NCBI GenBank assembly: GCA_042096155.1
Contig: JBELMC010000037.1
Span: 1 to 26,749 of the forward strand
DNA: 26,749 bases
Source of the DNA: Dinoroseobacter sp042096155
Lineage (GTDB): Bacteria; Pseudomonadota; Alphaproteobacteria; Rhodobacterales; Rhodobacteraceae
Direction of reading: 5' to 3'
Part shown: in pieces, positions 14,162 to 22,722 of the stretch
How positions within the stretch are numbered: the stretch's first letter is position 1
Layout of the letters: every line of letters begins with the position of its first letter
The notes under the pieces: model-generated
The model's input: the letters and a program-made list of their open reading frames with translations, nothing else
Database searches by the model: none
What the model was told of the DNA's origin: nothing
Made by a program: the position numbers and the translations under genes

Positions 14162-15352
14162 ATGCCTGCCCTGAACCGTATTGCCGACTTTGCCGACACG
14201 CTGACAGAATGGCGGCGCTATCTGCATCAGCATCCTGAACTGGGGTTCGAATGTCATCAAACCGCCGCCTTCGTGGTCGAGCGGCTGAAGGAAATGGGCG
14301 TCGACGAGGTCCACGAAGGAATCGCCCAAACCGGTATCGTCGCAATCATTAACGGCCAAGCCGATGGGCCGACGATTGGTTTGCGCGCCGATATGGATGC
14401 ACTGCCAATGGAGGAAGAGACGGGGGTAGAATATACTTCGACAGTGCCAGGAAAAATGCACGCCTGCGGGCATGACGGACACACGGTCATGCTGCTGGGG
14501 GCGGCAAAATACCTGGCCGAGACACGCAATTTCAAAGGCCGTGCCGCACTTGTTTTTCAGCCCGCTGAAGAAGGCGGCGGCGGAGGACGCGTGATGGTTG
14601 AAGAAGGCATAATGGATCGGTTCGACATCGCGCAAGTCTATGCGATTCATAATGCGCCGGATCTGGAAACAGGTGTGATCGAAACACGCCCTGGTCCGAT
14701 GATGGCCGGGGTGGCCGAGTTCAAGATCGCGGTGACTGGCAAAGGCGGACATGCTGCTTGGCCGCACGCGTGCATTGATCCGATCGCAGCGTCGATGCAG
14801 ATCGGGACGGCGATCAATGCAATCGTATCGCGCAATGTAGATCCACTTGCGCAGATGGTGATTTCTCTGACGATGTTTCACGCCGGGACTGCCACCAATA
14901 TCATTGCCGAAACGGCCGAGTTGCAGGGCACGGTCCGTGTGTTTGATCCTTTCCTTTTTGATTTGGCAGAACGCCGTCTGAGCGAGATTTGCCATGGCAC
15001 GGCGCAGGCCATGGAGGTCGGCGTCGAGCTTGAATTTCGTCGCGAATACCCCCCGACCGTGAACGATGCCGACAAAGCCGAATTTGCGGCCCAAGTCGCC
15101 GAAGAACTGGTCGGCCCTGAAAAAACCAGCAGGGACACCAAATTAATGATGGCTGCCGAAGATTTCAGTTACATGTTGAACGAGCGACCCGGGGCATATC
15201 TGAACCTCGGCCAGGGGGTCGGACCGATTTGCCACCATCCCAAGTTCGACTTTAACGATGAAGTTGCACCTTTGGGCGCTTCGGTCTTTGCCAGACTTGT
15301 CGAACGGGCTCAGCCATTGGAAGACGAGCATCCGCAGCAAGACACGCATTGA
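14162..15352 (+). CDS. M20 family amidohydrolase (hippurate hydrolase-like)
   Basis: A 396-residue dinuclear metal amidohydrolase of the M20D group, which includes hippurate hydrolases, N-acetyl amino acid deacylases and auxin-conjugate hydrolases. Metal ligands are Cys102 and His104 in HACGHDGHT, catalytic Glu136 and ligand Glu137 in QPAEEGGGGG, His163 in AIHNAP and His359 in CHHPKFDFND. The dimerisation domain runs about 185–300 (GKGGHAAWPH). GGAG lies 7 bases before the ATG. It stands alone, possibly in one transcript with the MFS exporter 50 bases upstream. The true substrate is unknown. Confidence 0.9.
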   Translation: MPALNRIADFADTLTEWRRYLHQHPELGFECHQTAAFVVERLKEMGVDEVHEGIAQTGIVAIINGQADGPTIGLRADMDALPMEEETGVEYTSTVPGKMHACGHDGHTVMLLGAAKYLAETRNFKGRAALVFQPAEEGGGGGRVMVEEGIMDRFDIAQVYAIHNAPDLETGVIETRPGPMMAGVAEFKIAVTGKGGHAAWPHACIDPIAASMQIGTAINAIVSRNVDPLAQMVISLTMFHAGTATNIIAETAELQGTVRVFDPFLFDLAERRLSEICHGTAQAMEVGVELEFRREYPPTVNDADKAEFAAQVAEELVGPEKTSRDTKLMMAAEDFSYMLNERPGAYLNLGQGVGPICHHPKFDFNDEVAPLGASVFARLVERAQPLEDEHPQQDTH

Positions 15353-15425
15353 CTAAAGCCACTGAGCTGAGCCGCAAAATACCGGTCTCAATGATCCACA
15401 AGCGCCAACCGAAGGACATTCTGCG

Positions 15426-15632
15426 ATGACACTCACCGAGATCAAAGCTGCCGTTTGCACGGCCTTTGGCGCGCCTTTAAGAATAGAGACGCTGCATTTG
15501 GCAGCCTCCGGCGCCGATGAAAAACAGGCGCCGCTTGGGGTGGGGATCACCGATCTGGCAAGTGGCAGTCCGGTATTGGTATCGCCAATCGAGGCCTGCA
15601 GCACCTACCCGGTGCCGCGCGGCACAATGTAA
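15426..15632 (+). pseudogene. Stub of a zinc-dependent alcohol dehydrogenase
   Basis: The first 26 or so codons (MTLTEIKAAVCTAFGAPLRI and ETLHLAA) match the N-terminus of medium-chain zinc alcohol dehydrogenases as I remember them. The similarity then stops, and the expected CHSD zinc-site region and Rossmann domain are missing. The frame continues with unrelated residues to a stop at 15632. A hairpin CGGCGCC/GGCGCCG (about 15508–15532) sits at the point where the likeness ends and may mark a deletion junction. It is read as the remnant of a deleted gene; a new 68-residue protein is the alternative. The rest of the 15353–15676 gap holds nothing else I can name. Confidence 0.6.
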
Positions 15633-15676
15633 ACTTATTCAACAGTTAGGCCGCGCAGACCTGAGGGAGCCCCACC

Positions 15677-16906
15677 ATGATACTTGCTGAGTTGGATGTG
15701 ATCGTTACGGCTCCTCCCCCGCCGGGGTGGGGCGGGCGTTATTGGATTTTTGTAAAGGTCACGACCGCCTGCGGAATAATCGGTTGGGGCGAGGTTTATG
15801 CCGCCGCAATCGGTCCCGACGCGATGACCCATGTGATCCGAGACGTGTTCGAGCGCCATTGCGAGGGGGAAACCCCCGAGAACGTCGAGATGATGTTCCG
15901 CCGCGCCTATTCCAGCGGTTTCACCCAGCGCGCGGATCCCACCGTGATGGGCGCGTTTTCAGGGATCGAAATTGCCTGCTGGGACATCCTGGGCAAAGCC
16001 CGCGATCGCCCTGTCTGGGCTTTGCTGGGCGGTAAGATGAACGAGCGCATCCGGGCTTACACGTATCTGTATCCGATGGATCACCACCCTCAGCCTGCAT
16101 TCTGGAACACCCCTGACATGTCAGGCGAGGTTGCCCTGGCCTGTCTAGAACAGGGGTTCACAGCGATCAAATTCGATCCAGCGGGCCCTTATACGGTGCG
16201 CGGCGGTCATCAACCCGCAATGAGCGACATCACGCAATCCGCCGCCTTTTGCAAAGCCATCCGCACGGCCGTTGGCGACAAGGCGGACTTGCTGTTTGGC
16301 ACTCACGGTCAGTTCACAACCGGCGGTGCGATCCGTTTGGCCAAGGCGATTGAGCCTTACGCACCGCTGTGGTTCGAAGAACCTGTTCCCCCCGACAATC
16401 TGTTGGAATATGCACAGGTTGCGCGTGCAACCTCGATTCCGGTGGCCACGGGCGAGAGGCTGACCACCCTGTCGGAATTCTCAACTGTGCTGCGCTCTGG
16501 CGGTGCGCGCATTTTGCAACCGGCTTTGGGCCGCGTTGGCGGCATCTGGCAGGCCAAGAAACTCAGCATTCTGGCTGAGACCTATAACGCCGAAATGGCG
16601 CCGCATCTTTATGCAGGACCGATCGAATGGGCAGCAAACATACAGCTTGCCGCCTCGATTCCAAACTTGCTGATCGCCGAGACGATCCAAACTGGCGGCC
16701 CCTATCACAAAGCCCTGATTGGTGACACAATCCACTTTGACGACGGTTTTCTGATCCCGCCAGACACTGCGGGCTTGGGCATCGAAGTGAACGAAACGCT
16801 TGCGCGCACCAATCCTTACACTGGAAACCGGCTGCATCTGGAGATGCAAGAAGCACCGTGTGATTACAAAAATGGCAATGCATTTGGCGGCGGCGCGATC
16901 GACTGA
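15677..16906 (+). CDS. Mandelate racemase/muconate lactonizing enzyme family protein
   Basis: An enolase-superfamily enzyme of 409 residues, which abstracts a proton next to a carboxylate of a sugar acid or lactone. The N-terminal capping domain (1–120) is followed by the barrel: AIKFDPAG (Lys165), GTHGQFT (His210), LWFEEPVPPDN (Glu234/235), VATGERL (Glu260), and APHLY (His310, the general base expected in the mandelate racemase subgroup). The first metal ligand, usually Asp, aligns with Gly208 in my by-eye alignment, so ligands may be placed differently. The GTHGQ pattern recalls galactarolactone cycloisomerase and 3,6-anhydrogalactonate cycloisomerase groups, but the substrate cannot be fixed. 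GAGGGAG precedes the ATG. No sugar transporter lies beside it. Confidence 0.85.
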   Translation: MILAELDVIVTAPPPPGWGGRYWIFVKVTTACGIIGWGEVYAAAIGPDAMTHVIRDVFERHCEGETPENVEMMFRRAYSSGFTQRADPTVMGAFSGIEIACWDILGKARDRPVWALLGGKMNERIRAYTYLYPMDHHPQPAFWNTPDMSGEVALACLEQGFTAIKFDPAGPYTVRGGHQPAMSDITQSAAFCKAIRTAVGDKADLLFGTHGQFTTGGAIRLAKAIEPYAPLWFEEPVPPDNLLEYAQVARATSIPVATGERLTTLSEFSTVLRSGGARILQPALGRVGGIWQAKKLSILAETYNAEMAPHLYAGPIEWAANIQLAASIPNLLIAETIQTGGPYHKALIGDTIHFDDGFLIPPDTAGLGIEVNETLARTNPYTGNRLHLEMQEAPCDYKNGNAFGGGAID

Positions 16907-17014
16907 TACAGGGCGCTGCTGAGGTCCGAAACCTTCAATCGCGACACCAGATCGTGCAGAATTTCTTTAACTTTTACGTACAAAAGTGGCGTCAATTAAC
17001 GCCGGTATGACGGC

Positions 17015-17362
17015 GTGTCGATAACACCATTTGGTATGGGCGACAGTCAAACCGATCGAATGATTGCCTTCATCGTCGAGGGCTACGACCCAGTTCCCGC
17101 CAAACGAGGAACGGTGGTTTTACGCGCAGCCCGCGCCTATCCACGCGCACGTGGTTTGCAACTGACACTGGCGCTGGCATCCGCTGCAGAAGGCATGAGC
17201 ACGATGCTTGCCGCCGGGTGGATCCAAGCCCCACATCTATATCGCTTGGCCTCTCTCGTGGCGGTCGATGTGTTGCAAATCGAGCTCAACCTAGACCGAA
17301 CCGTCCTTGCTTCGGACTTGTTGACCTTTTGGGGCAAGAACGACCCCGTTTTTCACGACTGA
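17015..17362 (+). CDS. Unknown protein, 115 aa
   Basis: A GTG-started ORF (an in-frame ATG at 17036 is an alternative) with protein-like composition, mixed hydrophobic and charged residues, and no signal peptide. It has an Ala/Leu-rich middle (LTLALASAAEGMSTMLAAG) and a C-terminus ending LLTFWGKNDPVFHD. I do not recognise a family. It is on the same strand as deoC but about 150 bases upstream and without a good ribosome site. The preceding gap (16907–17014) contains a small hairpin GGCGT-CAATTA-ACGCC near 16989–17004. A real but unknown gene is slightly more likely than not. Confidence 0.5.
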   Translation: MSITPFGMGDSQTDRMIAFIVEGYDPVPAKRGTVVLRAARAYPRARGLQLTLALASAAEGMSTMLAAGWIQAPHLYRLASLVAVDVLQIELNLDRTVLASDLLTFWGKNDPVFHD

Positions 17363-17509
17363 CTTGTCCGGGCCACACGTCTGCTTACATTATTTGGCCT
17401 TCGGTCGTAACGAAAAACACCATATATTTGGCGCATGCCCTTTTGGTTGCACCGCCGGAACACCTATGGCATCTTTGACCAAATAGTAAAAAAATCGAAA
17501 GGGGCTCTT

Positions 17510-18511
17510 TTGGACCGTACGATATCATCTTTAACCGGCTCGGACGTTGCCCACCTGCCCCAAACCACGCAAACGCGCGTGCCGATCGCCCCGCTGGATC
17601 TCGATTGGGCGCTGTCAGTTGCTGTGAACACGTCGGCGCTTGAACGTCGGGCCGGGACGTTGCCCGGTCGACGCAGTGTGAAGAAGGCACATCAAGCCGC
17701 TTGGTTATGCAAGGCGATCAGCATGATCGATCTGACGACCTTGTTTGGAGACGACACCGCAGGACGGGTCCAGCGGCTTTGCGCGAAAGCGCGCCAACCG
17801 GTACGGGCGGATCTGCTGGACGCTCTGGGAATGCAAGAGCTGACCACCGGCGCGGTTTGTGTGTATCACGATATGATCGAGACTGCCGTCGAGGCGTTGG
17901 TCGGCACCGCAATTCCCGTGGCAGCGGTGTCAACCGGATTCCCGGCGGGGTTATCGCCACTTGACCTCCGGATCAAAGAGATCGAGGCCTCCGTTGCAGC
18001 GGGTGCGTCCGAGATCGACATCGTAATCTCGCGCCGTCATGTGCTCAGCGGGAATTGGGCGGCGCTGTATGATGAAATGGTGGCGTTCCGCAAAGCCTGC
18101 GGGCCCGCGCATATCAAAGCAATCCTCGCCACCGGAGAGCTGGGAACGCTGCGCAACGTTGCCCGTGCCAGCCGAATTTGCATGATGGCCGGTGCGGATT
18201 TCATCAAGACCTCGACCGGTAAGGAGTCCGTCAACGCCACTCTACCTGTCAGCCTAACGATGATTCGCGCAATCCGCGATTACCGCGATCGGACTGGCCA
18301 TTTGGTTGGGTATAAACCAGCAGGGGGGATCTCTAAGGCCAAAGATGCGTTGGTCTATCTGTCTTTACTGCGCGAAGAATTGGGCCTGCGATGGATGCAG
18401 CCGGACCTGTTTCGCTTCGGGGCGTCATCGCTGCTGAACGATATCGAGCGACAATTGGAACATCACGTGACCGGCGCCTATTCCGCCAGCCACCGCCATG
18501 CTTTGGCGTAA
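17510..18511 (+). CDS. deoC: Deoxyribose-phosphate aldolase
   Basis: DeoC cleaves 2-deoxyribose 5-phosphate to acetaldehyde and glyceraldehyde 3-phosphate in deoxynucleoside breakdown. The protein has 333 residues from the TTG at 17510, the longer, eukaryote-like form. The Schiff-base Lys (about 233) lies in DFIKTSTGKE, with the second Lys at about 238, and the catalytic Asp (about 170) in ASEIDIVIS; AVSTGFPAG and KAILATGELGT are further family blocks. TTG was chosen because GAAAGGGG stands just upstream; an in-frame ATG at 17435 would add 25 residues without family likeness. The ALDH gene follows after 30 bases, so the acetaldehyde product and its likely oxidase are made together. Confidence 0.92.
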   Translation: MDRTISSLTGSDVAHLPQTTQTRVPIAPLDLDWALSVAVNTSALERRAGTLPGRRSVKKAHQAAWLCKAISMIDLTTLFGDDTAGRVQRLCAKARQPVRADLLDALGMQELTTGAVCVYHDMIETAVEALVGTAIPVAAVSTGFPAGLSPLDLRIKEIEASVAAGASEIDIVISRRHVLSGNWAALYDEMVAFRKACGPAHIKAILATGELGTLRNVARASRICMMAGADFIKTSTGKESVNATLPVSLTMIRAIRDYRDRTGHLVGYKPAGGISKAKDALVYLSLLREELGLRWMQPDLFRFGASSLLNDIERQLEHHVTGAYSASHRHALA

Positions 18512-18541
18512 AGTCTTGAATTTGATAGGAACAAGGAAGCC

Positions 18542-20887
18542 ATGACTATTCAAGAGATATTCGAGACGATGGAATATGGAACCGCCCCGGAAAGTGCCGT
18601 TGAGGCGACCGCCTGGCTTGACCGTAATGATCGCAGCTTTGGGCATTTTATTGGGGGTCAGTGGATCTCTGGGACAACACAGTTTGCGACGTCCAATCCG
18701 GCGACAGGTGCGCAGCTCGCGCAGATTTCACAAGGTACCGAAGAAGATATTGATGCCGCAGTCGCGGCGGCGCGCACCGCGTTTGGGCCGTGGTCGAAAC
18801 AAAGCGGTCACGCGCGGGCGCGGGTCTTGTATGGCCTGGCACGACTGTTGCAAAAGCACAGCCGATTGTTTGCTGTGCTTGAAACGCTCGATAACGGCAA
18901 ACCCATTCGCGAGAGCCGAGATATCGATATCCCATTGGCGCAGCGGCATTTTTACTATCATGCCGGTATGGCGCAGCTGATGAGCACAGAGATGCCAGGC
19001 ATGGTCCCTTTGGGCGTTTGCGGTCAGATCATTCCGTGGAATTTTCCGCTGTTGATGCTGGCATGGAAGATTGCGCCTGCTTTGGCGATGGGCAACACGG
19101 TGGTGTTGAAACCCGCCGAATACACGCCTTTAACGGCCCTGTTGTTTGCGCATATTTGCCGCGATGCCGGAGTACCCGATGGCGTGGTGAATATCGTCAC
19201 TGGCGATGGCGCGACGGGGGCTGCGCTTGTCGCACATCCAGGGATCGACAAGGTTGCCTTTACCGGCAGCACCGAAGTGGGCCGACGTCTTCGCGAGGCG
19301 ACCGCAGGATCCGGCAAGGCGCTGACTCTCGAGCTTGGCGGCAAATCGCCCTATATCGTGTTTGAGGATGCCGACCTGGATAGCGCTGTTGAAGGGCTGG
19401 TCGATGCCATCTGGTTCAACCAAGGCCAAGTGTGTTGCGCTGGTTCGCGCTTGATCGTTCAAGAGGGGATCTCTGAGGCATTCTATACCAAATTGAAAGC
19501 CCGGATGGGACAGTTGCGCGCGGGCGATCCGATGGACAAGTGTATCGACATCGGAGCGATCGTGGATCCGGTGCAGCTGAAGGCGATCACCGATATGGTC
19601 GACGCAAATACAGAAGGACAGATCTATCAGGCACCGATTGCCTTGCCAGAGCAGGGCTGTTTTTATCCACCAACATTGATCACCGGGCTGAGCCCTGCCG
19701 CGCATCTGATGCAAGCGGAAATCTTTGGTCCCGTGTTGGTTGCCACGACCTTTCGCACGCCCGCCGAGGCCGTACAGATCGCGAATCAGACTCGGTACGG
19801 GCTGGCGGCGAGTGTCTGGAGCGAAAACGTGAACCTGGCCTTGGATATAGCGCCCAAGCTTGTGGCCGGGGTCGTCTGGGTCAACGCCACAAATCTGTTT
19901 GACGCGGCCGCAGGATTCGGCGGTATGCGCGAAAGTGGCTTTGGCCGTGAGGGCGGGTGGGAAGGACTGCGCGCCTATACCAAATCGCTGCGTGCATCCC
20001 AATCATTGGCCCCGATTGCCGCGTTTCGCGCGGATGAGACGACGCCCGCAGATCCGCTGGACCGAACCGCAAAGATGTATATCGGTGGCAAGCAAGCAAG
20101 ACCTGACAGCGGGTATTCACGCACGGTGGTTGGGCCCACGGGCCAGCTGTTGGGACATGTTGGGCTGGGCAACCGAAAAGACATTCGCAACGCGGTTGAA
20201 GCTGCTGCAAAAGCGCGCAGCTGGGCGAAGACAACAGGGCATCTGCGGGCGCAGATCTTGTACTATATCGCCGAAAACCTCTCGGCGCGGAGCGAAGAGT
20301 TCGCGACACGGATCAAAGATATGACCGGCAAGGATGGTATGGCCGAGGTCGAAGCCAGCATCAGCCGCTTGTTCAGCTATGCCGCCTGGGCCGACAAGTA
20401 TGACGGCGCATCAAAGGGCGTGCCCCTACGCGGATTGGCCTTGGCGATCCACGAGCCGGTTGGTCTGATCGGGGCTTTAGCCCCTGATGACGTGCCTCTC
20501 CTTGGGGCTGTGTCGGTGATTGGACCCGCCTTGGCGATGGGCAACCCGATCGTGCTTGTCCCGTCCGAGCCGTTCCCTTTGGCCGCAACCGATCTGTATC
20601 AAGTGCTGGAAACCTCGGACGTGCCTGCAGGCGTGGTGAATATCGTCACCGGCAGCCATGCCGATCTGGCCCCAACATTGGCCAGCCACCTGGAACTCGA
20701 TGCGATTTGGACCTTTTCATCGACTGACCTGAGCCGCATGATCGAAACCGCAAGCACCGGAAACCTGAAGCGGACTTGGGTCAACAACGCGCGCCAGCGC
20801 GATTGGATGGGCACCGATGGCGAAGGCTCGACCTTTCTGGAGGCCGCGACCGAAGTCAAAACAGTGTGGGTGCCTTATGGCGAATAG
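18542..20887 (+). CDS. Two-domain aldehyde dehydrogenase, ALDH16-like
   Basis: A 781-residue protein with two ALDH domains in tandem. The N-terminal domain (about 30–500) is complete: Asn167 in PWNFP, Lys190 in LKPAEYTP, Glu264 in LELGGKSP and nucleophile Cys298 in GQVCCAGSR. The C-terminal domain (about 515–781) keeps the fold start (MYIGGK) and the LAMGNPIVLVPSEP strand, but has no catalytic Cys or Glu motif and ends early. This is the layout of ALDH16, whose bacterial form is known from a Rhodobacteraceae relative (Loktanella); the second domain is thought structural. It follows deoC and probably oxidises acetaldehyde to acetate, though the substrate is inferred. AAGGA precedes the ATG; the stop lies inside the next gene. 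Confidence 0.9.
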   Translation: MTIQEIFETMEYGTAPESAVEATAWLDRNDRSFGHFIGGQWISGTTQFATSNPATGAQLAQISQGTEEDIDAAVAAARTAFGPWSKQSGHARARVLYGLARLLQKHSRLFAVLETLDNGKPIRESRDIDIPLAQRHFYYHAGMAQLMSTEMPGMVPLGVCGQIIPWNFPLLMLAWKIAPALAMGNTVVLKPAEYTPLTALLFAHICRDAGVPDGVVNIVTGDGATGAALVAHPGIDKVAFTGSTEVGRRLREATAGSGKALTLELGGKSPYIVFEDADLDSAVEGLVDAIWFNQGQVCCAGSRLIVQEGISEAFYTKLKARMGQLRAGDPMDKCIDIGAIVDPVQLKAITDMVDANTEGQIYQAPIALPEQGCFYPPTLITGLSPAAHLMQAEIFGPVLVATTFRTPAEAVQIANQTRYGLAASVWSENVNLALDIAPKLVAGVVWVNATNLFDAAAGFGGMRESGFGREGGWEGLRAYTKSLRASQSLAPIAAFRADETTPADPLDRTAKMYIGGKQARPDSGYSRTVVGPTGQLLGHVGLGNRKDIRNAVEAAAKARSWAKTTGHLRAQILYYIAENLSARSEEFATRIKDMTGKDGMAEVEASISRLFSYAAWADKYDGASKGVPLRGLALAIHEPVGLIGALAPDDVPLLGAVSVIGPALAMGNPIVLVPSEPFPLAATDLYQVLETSDVPAGVVNIVTGSHADLAPTLASHLELDAIWTFSSTDLSRMIETASTGNLKRTWVNNARQRDWMGTDGEGSTFLEAATEVKTVWVPYGE

Positions 20888-21410
20888 ATTGGTCTGTTGC
20901 GCGGTCGCGCTGCTTGGCTGTGCAACAACCATCTCAGCGGACGCGCAATCAACAGATGAACGCAAATTCGTCGTCAGTCTGATGAACCGGTTACAGGGCC
21001 CGTCTTTTACGCAAAGTCGCGAATATTGCGGGTATCTGGCCCGGCTCGGGTCTGGCAAGATCACCACGGGCCCGATCAGCCTCGGCACCATCGACAGCTG
21101 TGCGCCGCAGAAACCGACATTTGGGACGGCGATCGCCTCGTTTCACACTCATGGCGGCTTTACCCAACAGCATTTCTCAGAAATCCCATCTGTGCTGGAC
21201 GTGCGTGGCGACGCCCGTGAAGGAATCGGTGGATGGATTGCGACCCCTGGAGGGCGCCTTTGGTATGTGGATGGACCAAGCCGAACCGCACGGCAAATTT
21301 GCGGCGTTGGCTGTCTGAAAAAAGACCCGATGTTCCGCCCCGGCGCCCAAGGCAAAGTCGCAAATGTCTATACTCTAGACAAATTGATCGCCCTACTGGG
21401 ATCGGACTGA
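20877..21410 (+). CDS. Exported DUF4329 protein
   Basis: A 177-residue protein starting within the ALDH gene (overlap 11 bases). It has a signal peptide (MANRLVCCAVALLGCATTISADAQ), so it is likely periplasmic. The mature part has the DUF4329 pattern: REYCGYL, then IASFHTHGGF and HFSEIPSVLD, an arrangement like the HxH...S...D metal site of JAMM metalloproteases. Several Cys residues suggest disulfides. The function of DUF4329 is not established; some members are in polymorphic toxin proteins. I chose the ATG at 20877 for its signal peptide; the frame is open 20 codons further without one. It is the last gene of the deoC operon, and the link with deoxyribose use is unclear. Confidence 0.8.
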   Translation: MANRLVCCAVALLGCATTISADAQSTDERKFVVSLMNRLQGPSFTQSREYCGYLARLGSGKITTGPISLGTIDSCAPQKPTFGTAIASFHTHGGFTQQHFSEIPSVLDVRGDAREGIGGWIATPGGRLWYVDGPSRTARQICGVGCLKKDPMFRPGAQGKVANVYTLDKLIALLGSD

Positions 21411-21412
21411 CC

Positions 21413-21446
21413 GCGGCGCTGACGTCCTCGCAGATACCAGCGCCGC
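21413..21446. terminator. Hairpin between convergent genes
   Basis: GCGGCGCTG (21413–21421) pairs perfectly with CAGCGCCGC (21438–21446) around a 16-base loop, two bases after the DUF4329 stop and about 45 before the end of the minus-strand DUF1523 gene. A weak T-run (AAGTATATTT) follows on the plus strand. It probably ends the deoC transcript and may act both ways. Confidence 0.55.
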
Positions 21447-21490
21447 AAGTATATTTACTGCGGAATGCTGACCAAGGAGGCTGCCAATCC

Positions 21491-22147
21491 TTAGCCGCGC
21501 GGCTTGCCCCGCCACGAGCCCAACCATGCCAAGGCCCTCTCGCGCAAACTGTCTGCACGACGGTCTGCATGATCGATGGCGATGCTGACAGTGTCGAAAA
21601 TCGGCTCGATCCGGCGTTCGTGAAAACGTGACCATAAGCGCCAGACCCACAACACCAGCACCGCCAGGGAAACCAGCACAAAGATATTGAAATACGGGAT
21701 CAATTGTACATCCGGGCGATCGACTTGGCGCACCGCGACGGCATTTGGAAAGATTGAAAAGAACTCGTTGCGCCAGCCATAATGGGTCAGGACCACCCAA
21801 CGCGGCTCGGCTTGGGTGCTGGTCAGATCAGCGGCTTCGGTCTGCAAATTGCTGGAATCGAGCTTGAAATAGGGCGGCCAGCCCCAGCCAGTGTCCTCGT
21901 TTCGATAGACTGTCACCCGCCCATTGGCGCGCATGGCGTTAATGAAACGGACATCGCGGTTGATCGACCCTGCGTTTTGGCCTGCATCTGCGCTCGCCCA
22001 GAAAATCGAATTTGCATCAAAATCGACCCGGCGGACTTCGGTTTCCACAATTCGCACAACATCTCGCTGCGGCAGTGTGTAATGCAGGAAGCTTGCCACC
22101 AAAGTGAACACAAGCCCCCAAAAAATCCAAAAAACATAACGCATCAA
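21491..22147 (-). CDS. DUF1523 family membrane protein
   Basis: A 218-residue protein with one N-terminal membrane segment (YVFWIFWGLVFTLVASFLHY) and a second near the C-terminus (FNIFVLVSLAVLVLWVWRLW). Between them lies a roughly 125-residue, probably periplasmic, domain with the DUF1523 features RDVVRIVETEVRRVD, GWGWPPYFKLDSSNLQ and THYGWRNEFFSIFPNAV. A basic cytoplasmic tail follows. The function of DUF1523 is not known to me; it is common in Rhodobacteraceae. It starts 10 bases after the 89-residue membrane protein, so the two form an operon. Confidence 0.85.
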   Translation of the reverse strand: MMRYVFWIFWGLVFTLVASFLHYTLPQRDVVRIVETEVRRVDFDANSIFWASADAGQNAGSINRDVRFINAMRANGRVTVYRNEDTGWGWPPYFKLDSSNLQTEAADLTSTQAEPRWVVLTHYGWRNEFFSIFPNAVAVRQVDRPDVQLIPYFNIFVLVSLAVLVLWVWRLWSRFHERRIEPIFDTVSIAIDHADRRADSLRERALAWLGSWRGKPRG

Positions 22148-22157
22148 ACAAGCCCCT

Positions 22158-22427
22158 TCAGGCGAAATTCACAAAATAAACAAGCAGCACAACAATGACC
22201 ATTGGACCGACATACACCGACCAGATCAACTTTTTGCGAAGCGAGCGGTGATAATCCAACATCTTCCGTTCCAGATAGGTATCCCAATCAAGACGGCTGT
22301 CTGTCAGAGCTTCGTATTCCGCCCAAGCACGTTTGCGCGCCTTCCCCCGCTGGAAACCGGAAATGAGGATAAACAAAGCCGTCTGCACCAAGAGCACTAG
22401 AAAAATCAGTCGCAAGACCCCAATCAT
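22158..22427 (-). CDS. Small two-helix membrane protein, 89 aa
   Basis: The protein has a membrane segment at each end (about 4–24 and 68–87) joined by a basic, amphipathic linker (GKARKRAWAEYEALTDSRLD), with both ends probably on the same side. The ATG at 22427 has AAAGGGAAC upstream; the frame is open further but the extra part has no protein features. It is cotranscribed with the DUF1523 gene, and the pair recurs together in relatives as far as I recall. Function unknown. Confidence 0.75.
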   Translation of the reverse strand: MIGVLRLIFLVLLVQTALFILISGFQRGKARKRAWAEYEALTDSRLDWDTYLERKMLDYHRSLRKKLIWSVYVGPMVIVVLLVYFVNFA

Positions 22428-22682
22428 ATACGTTCCCTTTTCTATCGCACCCCAGAGCGCAGGCCGTGCATTCCTATCTGCCCCGGTCGTGTCTGGAGGC
22501 GGCGCTTGCATCGGCCTATCGCGTTAGACTTGGCCTGCCCGCTGTTCGCGATCAATACCCTTTTGCTCAGGCGCATGCCACACGGGATTTCTTAGCAGCA
22601 CGCCAGATCGTATGATTGCGACTCAGAATAACGGCGATGCGATCGGTGTACCGCGCCCGCTGCGACAGAGATATTTTTGATC

Positions 22683-22718
22683 AAACAACCTGCAGACCGG
22701 CTGCCGAGCGCGTTGTTT
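22683..22718. repeat. Inverted repeat downstream of the racemase gene
   Basis: AAACAAC (22683–22689) and GTTGTTT (22712–22718) are perfect 7-base arms around a GC-rich 22-base centre, just past the racemase stop on the minus strand. It may act as a poor terminator, as no T-run follows. The remaining gap, 22428–22682, carries the upstream region of the 89-residue protein gene and nothing else I can identify. Confidence 0.35.
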
Positions 22719-22722
22719 CGTG

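Noticed and set aside
14144..15094. 316-codon open frame on the minus strand
   Set aside because: Antisense to the M20 amidohydrolase, which has every metal ligand; the minus-strand product is His/Arg-rich and matches nothing I know.
17420..17431. CC-A/T-rich-GG motif (CCATATATTTGG) before deoC as a regulator site
   Set aside because: The motif is imperfectly symmetric, its regulator class is eukaryotic, and there is no second copy; probably chance in an AT-rich promoter.
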